Shown here: positions 51,701 to 64,000 of the stretch, in pieces
Layout: each line of letters opens with the position of its first letter
Numbering within the stretch: the first letter of the stretch is position 1
Assembly (NCBI GenBank): GCA_902806565.1
Contig: CADCXA010000031.1
Span: forward strand, 806,001 to 870,000
DNA length: 64,000 nt
Source: Hypoxylon rubiginosum
Lineage: Eukaryota; Ascomycota; Sordariomycetes; Xylariales; Hypoxylaceae
Direction of reading: 5' to 3'
Notes under the pieces: model-generated
What the model was told of the DNA's origin: nothing
The model's input: the letters and a program-made list of their open reading frames with translations, nothing else
Database searches by the model: none
Translations under genes and position numbers: made by a program

Positions 51701-53499
51701 TTACGTTTATTATTTACGGTTTTCTAAATTACAAAATAAAAATATATAAAAAATATAAGTTTACATATTTATTTAAATTTACCCTTTTAATATATTTTAT
51801 TAAATATTTCATTAAAAAATTCCTTGTTTTTTACGCTAAATAAATATATATAGTTTAATTTATATTAATTTTATTAATTATTAATAAAATTAACTATTAT
51901 TTTTTTATTTTTAAGTAATAAAATAATTCTTTTATTATATTAAATGTTTTATTTTTCTATAAAAATAATTAATTTCTTACTAAATATTATATTAATAATA
52001 TAATAATACACTTTATTTTTTATTATAACTACTAGTATATCTTTTAGTTTAGTTGCTTTAAAAAAAAATGATATTATATTTAAACAACTTTTTTTTTTCA
52101 CACTTAATTTTTTTATATTTTTAAAAGTTATTAACATTAATTTTAATATTTTTTTAAAGTTTAATAATAAATTAAATTTTATAATTAAAAATTTGTTTTT
52201 ATTTTTACAATTTATATAATCGTTTATAATAATCACTTATATTATATTAACTTTCTTTTAAATTATTTTAAAATATTTATTATTTTTAAGTTTATTAATA
52301 TTTTTTAATTTAGTTTTTTTATATATAAACATTGGTTTATCTAAATTATTAATAAATATAATAATTTTAATAAAAACTACGTTATAAATACTATATATAA
52401 CATTTAAAAAAACTAACGTAAATATAAAATTACAATTAAAAAAAAGTTTAATATAATAAATTAAAATTAATAATATCACGTTAAATAAAATTATTAAATT
52501 AATTATTATAATAACTTTTTTTTTAAAATTATACTTTTTATATATTTATATTAAAATTAATTTATTAACATAAAATTAAATTATTATTCTTATTTTTAGG
52601 TAATTAATAATAATATTATAATTATTATAAAATTTACTATTAAATAATAAATTTAATTTTAAATTATCTTAATAAATTTAAGTTTTAACTTTAACTTAAA
52701 TAAGTTATTATATTATTTTTTTTAATTTAGCGATTATATTAATATAAAACATCACTTTTTTTATTATTAAAATATTGTTAAATATACCACCTATTATTAT
52801 AAACTTATTAAATTAAAATATTTTATAGTTACCGATAAAATTTTCCAGCCACGCTTAGTTTACCATATAATAAAAAATGTTATTATTTACATAAATTATT
52901 AATATATTTAAATTGTTAAAAACATTAATTTCTAATAATAAATAACGTTTAAATATATTTTTATATGTTTTATATATTAAAATAGTTTTAATAATCTTAA
53001 TATTTATTATATTAAAAATAATAATTATATTTAATTAAACGGTGTTTAATATTAAGTTATTTAGATTTTAAGGTTAAAATTAATTAAAATAAGTGTTAAT
53101 TTTATTTTTTATATTAAGTTTCTTATAATTTAATAAAGATTTTAATGTTATATTAAAAAATTTTAAACATAATTTAAAGTATAAACTTATATTTAAAAAA
53201 ATTAATAAAATATAATTATTAATAAATATATATTATAAATAGTTTATTTTATTATTAAAAAGTTTATTATATTTAAAATATATTTTTTTATTAAGGTTTA
53301 TATTTAATGGTTTTAAAAAATAATTAAAATTAAATTTAATATTTAATAAAAAATTAGTAAATTTACTTTTTTTAATTATAATATAACTTTTTATTTTAAA
53401 GAGTTTTTTATAATCTTCTTTATTTAATTATTTCCACTTTAAAAGTTGCTTTTTTATAATATAGTTATTATTATATTTATTTATATAAATTTATTAATA

Positions 53500-54000
53500 T
53501 TAATAATATTAGAAATATTACTTATTATTTTAATAATAATTATTATAAAAGCGAAAACCGTTAAAGCTTTTATAGTTATTATTATATAATCTTTTACTAA
53601 AAAATTTCTTATTATAAGATTTTTTATTATAACTTTTATTTTTCTTTTTATCCTTTAATTTATTATTCTTCTTATTATTATTTCTTTTATTAAAATATAG
53701 TTTAAAATTACTTTTACTTTTATTTTAATTATTTTAATAAGTTATTTTAACGTTATTATTACTATTAATGTTATTAATAATTATATTAAAAGATTTATTA
53801 AAATTAGTAATTATTTTTAATTTAATTAACATATTTTTAATAAAACAATTATTAAAATTAAAAGTAAAAGTTAGGTTCTTATTACTATTAATAAGTAAAA
53901 ATTAACATTATATATTTTAATATTTAATAATTAATTTAAGATATTTATTAAGTATAATATTAATTATTAACGCCAGGACTAATATTTTTAACTTTAAATT
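53500..54000 (-). pseudogene. Possible retrotransposon Gag-like relic
   Basis: On the minus strand a frame broken by stops reads Lys/Asn/Ser-rich text (NKSKSNFKLYFNKRNNN, then SYNKKSYNKKFFSKRLYNN). After RIP, Cys and His codons become Tyr codons, so a basic zinc-knuckle region could look like this. The bias of A+T-rich DNA toward Lys, Asn and Tyr codons makes this weak. Confidence 0.2.
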
Positions 54001-56298
54001 AAATTTATTATAAATTTAAAAAATATATTAAATAAAGGAATTTATTTTTATATAATAGTAATTATAAACTAGTTTTATTATTTAAATATAAATATTAATG
54101 TTTTTTAAATAATCCTTTTTATTATAATAAGTTTTAACTAAGTTTTTTAATATTGTTATTTTTAAAATCTTAAATTATTTAAATAATTATTAAAAATAAT
54201 AATTTAAATCCCGCTTTATTTTTTTATATTTTATTATTAATAATTATACCGTTTATTAAAATAAAACTTATTTCTTATAAAGTTTATATAATTAAACCTA
54301 GATTTTTTTTACTTTTAATTTATTAATAAATATAACATCGTATATTATATTAACAAATAAAACCATAAAATAATAATTAACTTTTTTATTAATATAAATA
54401 ATCTTTTTAATATTTATATATAATAAAAGATTTAAATAAAAATAACTAATATTAATTAACTTCTAACCATTAAAATATAATTTATATTTTATATATTTTT
54501 ATTAAATAATTTATAATTTTATTATTTTTTTAATAAATTTACTAATTAAAGTATTATTTAAATTACTTATAATAATTTTAAAAGCCATTATATATTTATT
54601 AATATATTATTATATTAATTTATTAAAATAAAAATTACTAATATTTATATTAAAACTATTTTAATTTAGGTTATTATTAATTAAGTTAATATTAATAACG
54701 TTATTTTCTTTAAATATAAATATATTAATATTAATTAATTTTAAAATAAATATAAGTTTTATTAATAAATCTTTAAAATTAAAATTTAATTATAAATCTA
54801 TAAATAAATTAACATTTAAACTTAATATATAATAACTTTTTATATTAAAAATTAATTTATAAAAAAACTTTATATATTTTTTAATTTTTAATAAAAGTTT
54901 ATAATTATAAATATTTAATAATAAGTTATATTTTTTATATAATATAACTTTTATATATTATATAATATTAAGTGGTATATTTTATTTTAACTAAAAAATT
55001 AAAAAAATATTAACTTTAAATTTAATTAACTATTTAAAAATGTTTAATATAAATTTAATTTTTATATTAATAACTTATTTTAATTAATTAAATTTTATAT
55101 TAATAACTTATCTTAATTAAATATTAAATATTAATATTTTACTTATTTAATTAACTTAATTAAAAATGATATTATAAATATTATTTAAATTAATTAAGTT
55201 TTATAAGGTATTAAAATAAGGTTAATTTATTTAATATTTTAAAGTTATTAGAGTTTTAAACTTTAGGAAAAGCCTTATAAAAGTTATTATAATATTTTTA
55301 ATAAAATTTACATTAAAAATAATTTATATTAAATTTTAACCTATTAATTATAATTTTTAAACTTTTAAAATTAAATATAATAAATGTAAATTAAATAATT
55401 AATAACTAAATTAATAAAGTTTAATTTTTTTAAAAATAAGTTTAATACTTTTAAAAAAAAATATATAAATTATTAAATAAAATTCTTAATTAATATAAAT
55501 AAAAAAAAAATTTAATGTTATTTAAATAAAGGTAAAAAATTAAAAATATTAAAAGGATAAATAATTTTTTATAGTATTAATAATAAGCTGGGTTAGTTTG
55601 TTAATTAAAGTTGAAATTAATGTTAATAAGGGAATAAAAATATAAGATAAATTAATAATAATTTTAAAGAAATTAATATTTAAATTAAAAGGTGAATTAA
55701 TATTAGGTTTTTAAAAATATATAAAATAAATTAAAAAATTTAATGTTTTAATTTAGTTGGTAGTTAATAAAGAAAAATATTTAATTATTTAAACTAAAAC
55801 TTTTTAAAACTTATAAAGGTTAATTATTTATTTTAAATTTAAAATAAAAATGGTTTTTAATAAATTATATATTATTTTTATTATTATCATAAAAAATAAT
55901 AATAATTATAATGAATTAATGTAATTAATTATTTTTTAGGTTTTAATTTCTAGAACTTTTTATATTATATTAAAAGTTAAATGTTATAATAAAAAATAAG
56001 CTATATAAAAAATGTTTTTATTTTTTAATAATGTTATTAATTAAGATAATAATAAGTAATAATAAAAAAAAAAAGAAATAAAATTTAATAATAATATTTT
56101 TAATATTTTAAATCTCTAGTTAACCATTAAAAAAAAAAATTAACTATTAATATTTAAATTAATTAATAATATAACCTTAGTTTATTATATTTATAATAAA
56201 GTTAATAAAAAAATTAATTAATTAAGATTAATTAAATTAATTAAGTATTAAATAAATAACTTAAGGCTTAATAATAATAAAGTTATTAAAATAAAAAA

Positions 56299-56449
56299 CT
56301 TTAAAATATATAAAATTTATAAAATTTTAAGCTAACTACTAAAAATAACTTAAAACCATATAAATATATAAAAATTTATTAAGTAAATAAACTATATTAA
56401 TTAAAATAAATAAATAAAAAATATATCTCTTATTATAATATTTATTATT
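56299..56449 (+). repeat. 150-bp dispersed direct repeat, copy 2
   Basis: This is the second copy of 45740-45890, about 10.56 kb downstream, same orientation. Similarity stops abruptly on both sides. It may be a terminal repeat, a solo repeat or part of a repeated element. Confidence 0.8.
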
Positions 56450-57424
56450 ATTATATATAAGATTTTATATATATAATATAATATATTAAATATTATTATA
56501 AAATAAATTACCTTTTAAAAAAAGAAAAAAGTTAATTAATTATTTTATAATTATATAAAAAATAAAAAATTTAAAAGGTATCTAATAATTATAAATATAT
56601 TATTATAATATAAAAATATATATTTAAAATAAAACCGTTACTTTTAAATAAAGTTTTTATTAATATATAATATTATTAAAAAGGTTTATAAAAAAAATAA
56701 ATATATTAATATATTCACGGTTTTATATGTTTTTAAATTAATTAATCTTGTTTTTTTTAACCTTAATATAAAAAATAATATAAATATCCTTAATTAATTA
56801 ATATTATAATAAAAAAAATAAATATGTTAATAAAAGTTTAATTACTTAGTTTTTATTTTCAGTGAAATTATAATTTTAATAAATGTTAATTACTTTTATT
56901 TTTAACTTTAAGGTATTTTCTTTTTTTTTTTATAGTTACGTTAATAAAAAATATTATATAATTGTTAAATATTTTATATTTAAATTTTATTATTTAATTA
57001 TATTATTAGTTTATTATATAACTTTATTTTTATTAAATCTTATTATATTTATTAACCTTTTTTAGCTTTTATAAGATTTTCTTAAATATTCTTTTAATTT
57101 TTTAATATTAATAATATTTTAATTAACTATTATTTTTTTCACCTTATTTTATATTATTAATATAAAACAAATTACCGTATTTATTTTATTAATTAACCTA
57201 GCCTTTTAAATTTTTTATTATATTTTTTATTATTATAAAAATATTTAATTCCTGTTTTTAAAAATTATATTTTTAGTTTAAAGTATAAGAATTTATATGT
57301 TTTTTAATATTTTATAACTTTAATATATAAAAAACTATAAATATATATTTTATTTTAATTATATTTATAAAAATGTTTTTTTTTACTAGTTATAAAATCT
57401 TTTTAAATTATAATCTTTTTATAA

Positions 57425-57660
57425 TAAAAAAAGGATTTATTATTTAAAAAATTATATAATTTAAAAAATAAAAACGATTTATTTTCTTTAAAAAAATTAT
57501 ATAATATATTAAAAAAACTTAATTTATTTTTTATTAAAAAATTATATAGTTTAGATAAAATTAATTTATTTATTATAAAAAAATTAAAAAAAACTAACTT
57601 ATTTTTTAATAAAAAATTATATAATTTAAATAAAATTAATTTATATTTTATAAAAAAACT
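57425..57660 (+). repeat. Degenerate 50-60-bp tandem repeats
   Basis: About four units each contain AAAAAATTATATARTTTARA followed by TTTATTT words, spaced 50-62 bp apart. Confidence 0.6.
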
Positions 57661-59408
57661 TTAATTAATTAAATTAATAATAAAACCTTAATCTTAAAGA
57701 TTAAAAAATTTTTATAAAATATAAGTAATTTAATATATAAATTAAAAATTAAATATTATTATATTAATATATATTAATATATATAAAATATATTATAATA
57801 TTTTATTTTAATTTACCTGGCTAAATTACGTATTTTATCTTTTTAAATTTATAGTGTTTTAAACATTTAAAATATTTATATTACGTTATTTAACGTTATT
57901 TTAAAATGTTAATTTAATTTTATTCTTTTTTTAAATATAAAAATATTTAATATATAATTTAAAGATAATGTTTTTTTTAAAATTAATTTTATGTTAATAA
58001 GCTTTTTTTTGATAATGTTATTTTTATTATTATTATTTAAATTAAATTAAAAATTAATTATTATTTTATTATTATTTAAAAAAAAATTATCCGCTTTATT
58101 TAAATATAATATATTTAATTTAAAGTTTAATAAAAAATTTTTCGTTTTATTATTTAATAATTACTTTTTTATTTTATTGTTTAATAATAAACTTTTTTTT
58201 TATATTATTTAATAATATAATTAAAGTTTAAAGTATTAGATTTTTATTTTTTTAATATATTTTATTTTTTTAATATATTACAGTTTTTAAGTTTATTATA
58301 AAATAAATTAAATATATAAAAAAAATATAAAAGTTTAATATAAATAAGGTATTTAATGTTTTTTTTTAATAATTAAAATTTGAATTTAATAATATTGTTT
58401 TTAATAATAAGTTTTTTAATAAAAATAATTATAATATACTAGTAATAACTTTAAATACCGTTATAAAAATTAAATAAATATATAATTAATTTAAAAGGTT
58501 ATTATTAAAGATATATCGTAAAATAAAAGCGATTAAATTTAAAGAAATAATATTAATTAAAAAACTTATATTTAAAAAATTTAAATTAAATAATAATTTA
58601 AATTAAATAAGTAATTAATAAAAGGGGTAAAATAAGAATATAAAAATAAATATTATAATAAAAAAAACTATTATTTAAAAAGCTTATTAGGATATAATAT
58701 TTAATAATTATATTTATATAAATTAAAGTTTAATTAAAAAGGTTTTAAATTTATTTATATTTAAATATATTTTTTCTTTTTTTAATAAAGTTATTAAAAA
58801 AATATAATTTAATTTATAAAAACTTCTTATATTAATACTTGATATTATTTTAAAATTATTAATATATAAAGTTATAATATATATATTATAGTTAAAACTT
58901 AATAAAAATAATATATTTATATATATATTTATTAAAATTATATATAATAAAAAAATCCTATTTACTTAGTTTTTTATAAAGTTAAAAAACAATGGTTTTA
59001 ATAAATGTTTTATTAATTAAATTAAGAAAAATTAAGTTATTATTAGTTTAATAATATATATTAATTTAATAAAAATATTTAATAATTAATTATAAAATAT
59101 ATTAAATATTAATAAATTTAAATTAAATATTATTATATTTAACTTTATTTTTAATAAAATGGATACGCGTTTTTTTATTATATAATAATAAATATAAAAT
59201 AATATTGTTTTTTTTTATATTTATTATATTAACGTTTTTATTTTAATAAAAAAAAAAAAATATAAAAACTTATATATAATAATTTTTAATATTATTTATT
59301 AAATAAAAAAAGAAAGCTGTATTTTATTAATAGTTATTAATTATATAATAATATTATAAATAATAATTAATATTTTATTAATATTATTTCTTTTATTATA
59401 ATATAAAG

Positions 59409-59770
59409 GATATTTTTATAAAAATAACTAAGTATTTTAATTTTAATTTTTATTAACTTTAAATAAACTTTTTATTTTATTGTAAAATTTAACTTTTATA
59501 AAAAAACAGTTAATAAGATATTTTTATAAAAATACACAAGTATTTTAACCTTTATTATTTATAAATAAATTATTTTATTTATTATAAAATTTAATTTCTA
59601 TTAAATTATAATTAATAAAACATTTTTTTAAATATTTATTAATATTTTTATTTTTAATAGTTAAAAATAGGTTATATTATTTATTATAAGGTTTAATTTT
59701 TATAAACTTAGTAATATTATTATTTAAATAATAAAAAAAATATTTTTTTAAAAATATATTAATGTTTTAA
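59409..59770 (+). repeat. Tandem array of about 108-bp units
   Basis: Units start near 59409, 59517, 59620 and 59739. The first two share GATATTTTTATAAAAATA, AAGTATTTTAA, then TATTTTATT and TAAAATTTAA in the same order. Spacing is 108, 103 and 119 bp. Confidence 0.65.
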
Positions 59771-61757
59771 TTTTAATTATTTATAAATAAAAAACTAGGT
59801 TTAATTATTATAAATAAATATTAAATATTTAACTATTTATAAAATAAAACACTTTAAATATATAAGTATAATTAAAGGATATATAATAAGGTTAAATAAA
59901 ATAAAAGTTTTTTATAAATTAAATATTAAAATAATATATATTATAAAATTTTTAAAAGTTTTTATAGTTATTTTTATTAATTTAACTTATTTATAATAAA
60001 ATTATTTATAATAAAATTATTTATATAAAAATAATTTATATTTAATATAATATTTATTTTTAAATTTTTTATTAAATTTTTTTAATAAGTTATTTTAAAA
60101 TAAATAAGAGGTTAAAAAACTAAAATATTATATTAAAATAATTTTTAGTTAATTAAAATAGATTATTTTTTTCTTTTTTCTTTTTTAATTTTTCCTTCTT
60201 TTTTTTTTTCTAATTATTATAAAAAATAATATTAACGTTAATAATAAAAATATTATTTATAATAAAAATATATTTAAAATAATTATCTATTAAAAAAGTA
60301 AAGTTTATAATATTTTATTAATTTTTAATAATTAATAATATTATAATATTTTTTTTAATATAAATAAGGTATTTATAATAACCTTAATAAAATATATTAA
60401 TTTTTATTTTTTTTATAATATTAACACACTTATAATTTACTTTTATTAATTATATATTTATTTAGTTTTTTTTTTTATTAATATTTAATATATTATTTAT
60501 TAATAATAAATGGTTAAATAAAAATAATATTTTTTTATAATTTATTATAATAAAGTTTTTTTAGTTTATAATATATATAATTATTAATTTAAGTTATTAT
60601 TTTTTTTTTATTAAAATGTTAAATGTTTAATTATAATTATAATATTAATTAGTTAAAATAAATATATAAAATATTAATATCTACTTATAATTATAATATA
60701 TTACCTTTTTATAAAAAAACTGTTATTTATAATAATTATATATAAAAATTATTTTTTATATATTTTTTTATAATTAAAGTTAATTAAAATTATAATTAAA
60801 ATTATTATTATTAATCGCGCCGTTTAAAACCCCCTCGCCTTTTTATAGTTAAAAAGCTTTTTAAATTACAACACATTTTTTTTAAGATAATTATTATTCT
60901 CTTTAATAAAATCATTTTTTTTACTGTTACTTTTCTTTTTTTTTATATATTTAACGTAATTTTTTATTATAAACATTATTTATTTAAACTAAAGAAAATA
61001 ATTCGTTATAAAAAAAAAAAAAGAAATATTAATAGTTAAATATATAAAATTAATTATAATTAATTTATTTTATAAATTATTAATTGTTATTAAATATTTA
61101 ACTAATTTAATAAATTTTTTTTATATTTTATAAAAAGCGATAAAAATGTTTATAATAAATATAAAAGGTATATTAAAAATATATATTTTTTAAAAAATAT
61201 AAAATTAACTTTATTAATAATTATATAAAATAAATATGTTATATTTTAATTAATATAAAATATTTTATTATAATAATGTTTATTATTATATAGTTATTAT
61301 ATATATTATTAGTTTTTTTTAATTTATAATTAAAAATATTTAAAGGTTTTAATTAAATTTATTTATTTTTTAAGTTTTAAAAATTTAAAATAAAAGTAAT
61401 TTTTTAATATTTATTTATTTATAATTTTTTATTTAATATATATGACGTTTTTAATAACGTGCTTAATTTTAAAAAATAAACTGTAAAATATTTTTATTAT
61501 TTAATGTTATATAATAAAAAATGGTTTCTTTAAAATTAAAAAAAAGAATAATAATTATTACTTTTTTTAAAATAAAAAAAAAAGAAATTAAATATATATT
61601 TTAAATATTTGTTTTTTATAATTTTAATAATTATAATACCTAACTAGTTTTTATTTAAATTATTAAGTTATTTAGCTTTTTAAAATCTTAGTAATTTAAT
61701 AAAAATGTTAAATTTAAGTTTATAATAAAAATATTAGTTAAATTAATAAAGATATTA

Positions 61758-61870
61758 CTTTTATTTATAATTAATACAGAGTTTATAAATAAATTAAAAA
61801 TAATAAATATTAAAACCTTATTATTTATAATTAATATAAAGTTTATAAATAAAATAAAGATAATATATAA
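61758..61870 (+). repeat. 70-bp tandem duplication
   Basis: TTATTTATAATTAATAYARA followed by GTTTATAAATAAA occurs at 61758 and again at 61828. Confidence 0.65.
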
Positions 61871-63381
61871 TAAAAATTTAATAACTATAATTAAAATAAA
61901 GGTAATATTTATTTTAATGTTTTATTAAGTTTTATTAGTTTTAATTAATAAAAAAAAAAACGCTTATAATAATAAAAGTAAAATATAAGCGATTATTTAA
62001 CGTGTAAATAAGTTTATTATATATATTACTAGTATATTATTTTAGTATTAAACTAATTTTTATGTTAGTTTAAAAAATTATATATTTATTTTATTTTTAA
62101 ATATATAATATTTTTTAGTTATTTTTATTAAATAAAGGGGAAAAACCATAAAAATAATGAAAAAAAATTAATTAATATATTTATTTATTTATAAATAGAT
62201 TTTTAATTTAAATTAAATAGTTTTTTTATTTTATTTAAATTTATTATATAAAATAAATATATATATTTAGTTTATTTATATAAATAAAATATATATATTT
62301 TAATTTAAATATAAAAACACTTAGTTTATTTAATAATATTAATAATTTAATTTTAAATATAAATCTTAACTTAAAAAAAAACTATATATTAATAAAACTT
62401 ATATAAAAACAAATAATTTTATTTAATTAAATTACTAAAAACATATAAAAACATATAAATTAATAATTATATATATAATAATATTAATTTAAATATTTAA
62501 CTTTTAAAATATTTTAATATTTAGTTAATTTATTTAATCCTTTATTATTATAATTATTTAATTATAATTTATTACTTTTATATTTTAGTATTATTTTATA
62601 TTTTTCTTATATTTTTTTACCTTTTTTCTTTTCTTTTAATATAAATCTTAATAATAAGTTTAATAATAATAAATTCAGTATTTTAATTATAACTAATTAT
62701 ATATAAACTAAATTTTATAATAAAATATAAAATATAAATTATAAGTAAATTTATTAATGTAACAACTTTAATAATAAAATAAGATATTTTATTTATAATA
62801 AACGCTTTTATTAAAATATTAATAACAATTATAAAAAAAAAATAAAAATATAATAAATATTATAAGATTTATTACCACTTTTATTTTAATGTAAAATCTA
62901 TATATTTATTATTTAATATTATATTAATCAAAATAAAAAAATATTTATTTAAATATTTAAATAATATAAATTTATTTATTATTTATTAAAAAAATTATTT
63001 AATATAATTAAAAGTAAATTATATAGATATTAAATTAAATAAATATTATATATATTTAAATTATTTTCTTTAAAAATATATTATTATTAAGTTATATAAT
63101 AATAAATAGTAAATAATTAATAGTAACTAAATTATAATATTTATAAAACATTTTAAAAAAAAAAAAAAAACCTTTATTTAATTTTAATTATTAAATAATT
63201 TTATAAAAATATAAAATATATTAACCAGTTTTTATATATTTTAATTAAAAATTAAAAGTTTTTTAATTAATAATATATATAAAGTTTATATTATAATATT
63301 TATATTATATATTTATAAGTTATAAAAAGTTTATTATTTTTTATTTTTTATTATATTTACATTAAAAACATTAACTTTTTT

Positions 63382-63456
63382 AAGCTAGTTATTTTTAAGT
63401 TAGTTACTTTTAAACTAGTTATTTTTAAGCTAGTTACTTTTAAATTAATTATTTTT
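63382..63456 (+). repeat. 15-bp minisatellite
   Basis: Five consecutive 15-bp units of AAGCTAGTTAYTTTT with small changes (AAGTTAG, AAACTAG, AAATTAA), followed by decayed copies to about 63480. Confidence 0.85.
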
Positions 63457-64000
63457 ATTAAGTTAATTATTTATATTAAATTAATTTTAATTATTAACTT
63501 TTAAATTTAAAAATAAAATAATATATTATATAATAATTTAATATATATATTTTTATTAATATTTATTAAAAGGTTTTATTTAATTTAAATAAAATTATTA
63601 ATTATATTAATAAAAGTTATAATTATTTTAATATAATATATATTTTATTAAAAAAGTTAATATAAAATGAAATTTTTAAATTAATTAATAATAATAATTT
63701 TAATTTATTTTTAATTTAAAAAATATTTATTAGTTATTAAATAAATAAACTTATTTTTTAAACTTAAAAACACCCCGTTATAAAAAATAATAATATATTA
63801 ATAATAAAAATAAACTTTAATTTTAAAATAAAATTAAAATTAAATAAAATTAATACCGTTAATATTTTAAAAATTACTTTAAAATTTAATAAAATTATTA
63901 TAATTAATTAATTATTAATATATAATATATATATTTATAAATAAAAAACTAGCTTATTATTAATTAAATTTATTAATAAAATTTAAAAACGTTAAATAAT

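Larger units (their letters stand above)
35720..64000. other. A+T-saturated block with RIP signature (degenerate repeat DNA)
   Basis: From about 35.72 kb to the window end nearly all bases are A or T. The longest open frame is 95 codons, on the minus strand, and is Ile/Lys/Asn-rich. Remaining C is mostly followed by T, C or G, and remaining G is mostly preceded by A, C or G; CpA and TpG are scarce while TpA is abundant. That is the expected end state of repeat-induced point mutation. There are no rRNA, tRNA or respiratory-chain genes, which argues against mitochondrial DNA. Faint traces of old coding sequence (Lys/Asn-rich stretches) and several tandem arrays persist. The block continues beyond the window, so its right edge is unknown. 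Possible natures are a pericentromeric, subtelomeric or accessory transposon cluster. Confidence 0.88.

Noticed and set aside
51949..52479. Two minus-strand frames of 95 and 73 codons in the A+T block
   Set aside because: They consist mostly of Ile, Lys, Asn, Phe and Tyr, as any open frame in such DNA would. No start context, splice site or family motif supports them.
56883..57065. 60-codon plus-strand frame in the A+T block
   Set aside because: A hydrophobic Phe/Ile/Tyr string expected by chance from composition; no other evidence.
35720..64000. Mitochondrial genome or organelle insertion
   Set aside because: No long reading frames under any code, no tRNA or rRNA shapes, and a RIP-like dinucleotide pattern instead.

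Overview
The window looks like nuclear DNA of a filamentous ascomycete (Pezizomycotina, probably Sordariomycete-like, though I cannot place it further). Three things point there. Introns are short (43-91 nt) with GTAAGT-type donors and CTAAC/CTGAC-type branch points. The protein families are typical of the group: an AA9 lytic polysaccharide monooxygenase, an Argonaute, a Zn2Cys6 regulator with a Fungal_trans_2-like body and a 2EXR-domain protein. A very long A+T-saturated block carries the dinucleotide marks of repeat-induced point mutation (RIP).

Layout. Six protein genes lie in the first 25 kb: a Myb/SANT-repeat Reb1/TTF1-like DNA-binding protein (630-3572, +); a four-exon NADPH-type medium-chain reductase (5559-6964, +); a five-exon secreted AA9 LPMO (13795-15168, +); a four-exon Argonaute with an RGG N-terminus (18992-15781, -); an intronless 2EXR-domain protein (21600-20689, -); and a three-exon AT-hook plus Zn2Cys6 transcription factor (25186-22978, -). 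They are monocistronic and widely spaced, so no operon or biosynthetic cluster is evident. The reconstructed splice junctions keep frame throughout the four spliced genes.

From about 7.5 to 12.3 kb lies an unusual repeat-rich locus. It has a GC-rich minisatellite, a CT-rich leader, three convincing introns in line, a 126-bp in-frame segmental duplication, a segment resembling the motif VIII region of C5-cytosine methyltransferases, a 28-G homopolymer and a GC-rich open region broken by one stop. I read it as a decaying or fast-evolving multi-exon gene and not as a standard gene. From 25.2 to 35.7 kb I find no supportable gene, only microsatellites and normal-composition intergenic DNA.

At about 35.72 kb composition changes abruptly. 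The remaining 28 kb, which runs off the window end, is by eye about nine-tenths A+T, has no open frame above 95 codons and is poor in CpA and TpG. It is best explained as heavily RIPped repeat DNA: a degenerate transposon cluster, possibly pericentromeric or accessory. Within it I could still see a tandem array of about 141-bp units, an array of about 108-bp units, several minisatellites, a 150-bp dispersed direct repeat and zones where mainly C or mainly G survives on one strand. The Argonaute and the methyltransferase-like relic both belong to families used in fungal genome defence, but nothing in the sequence links them functionally to the RIPped block.
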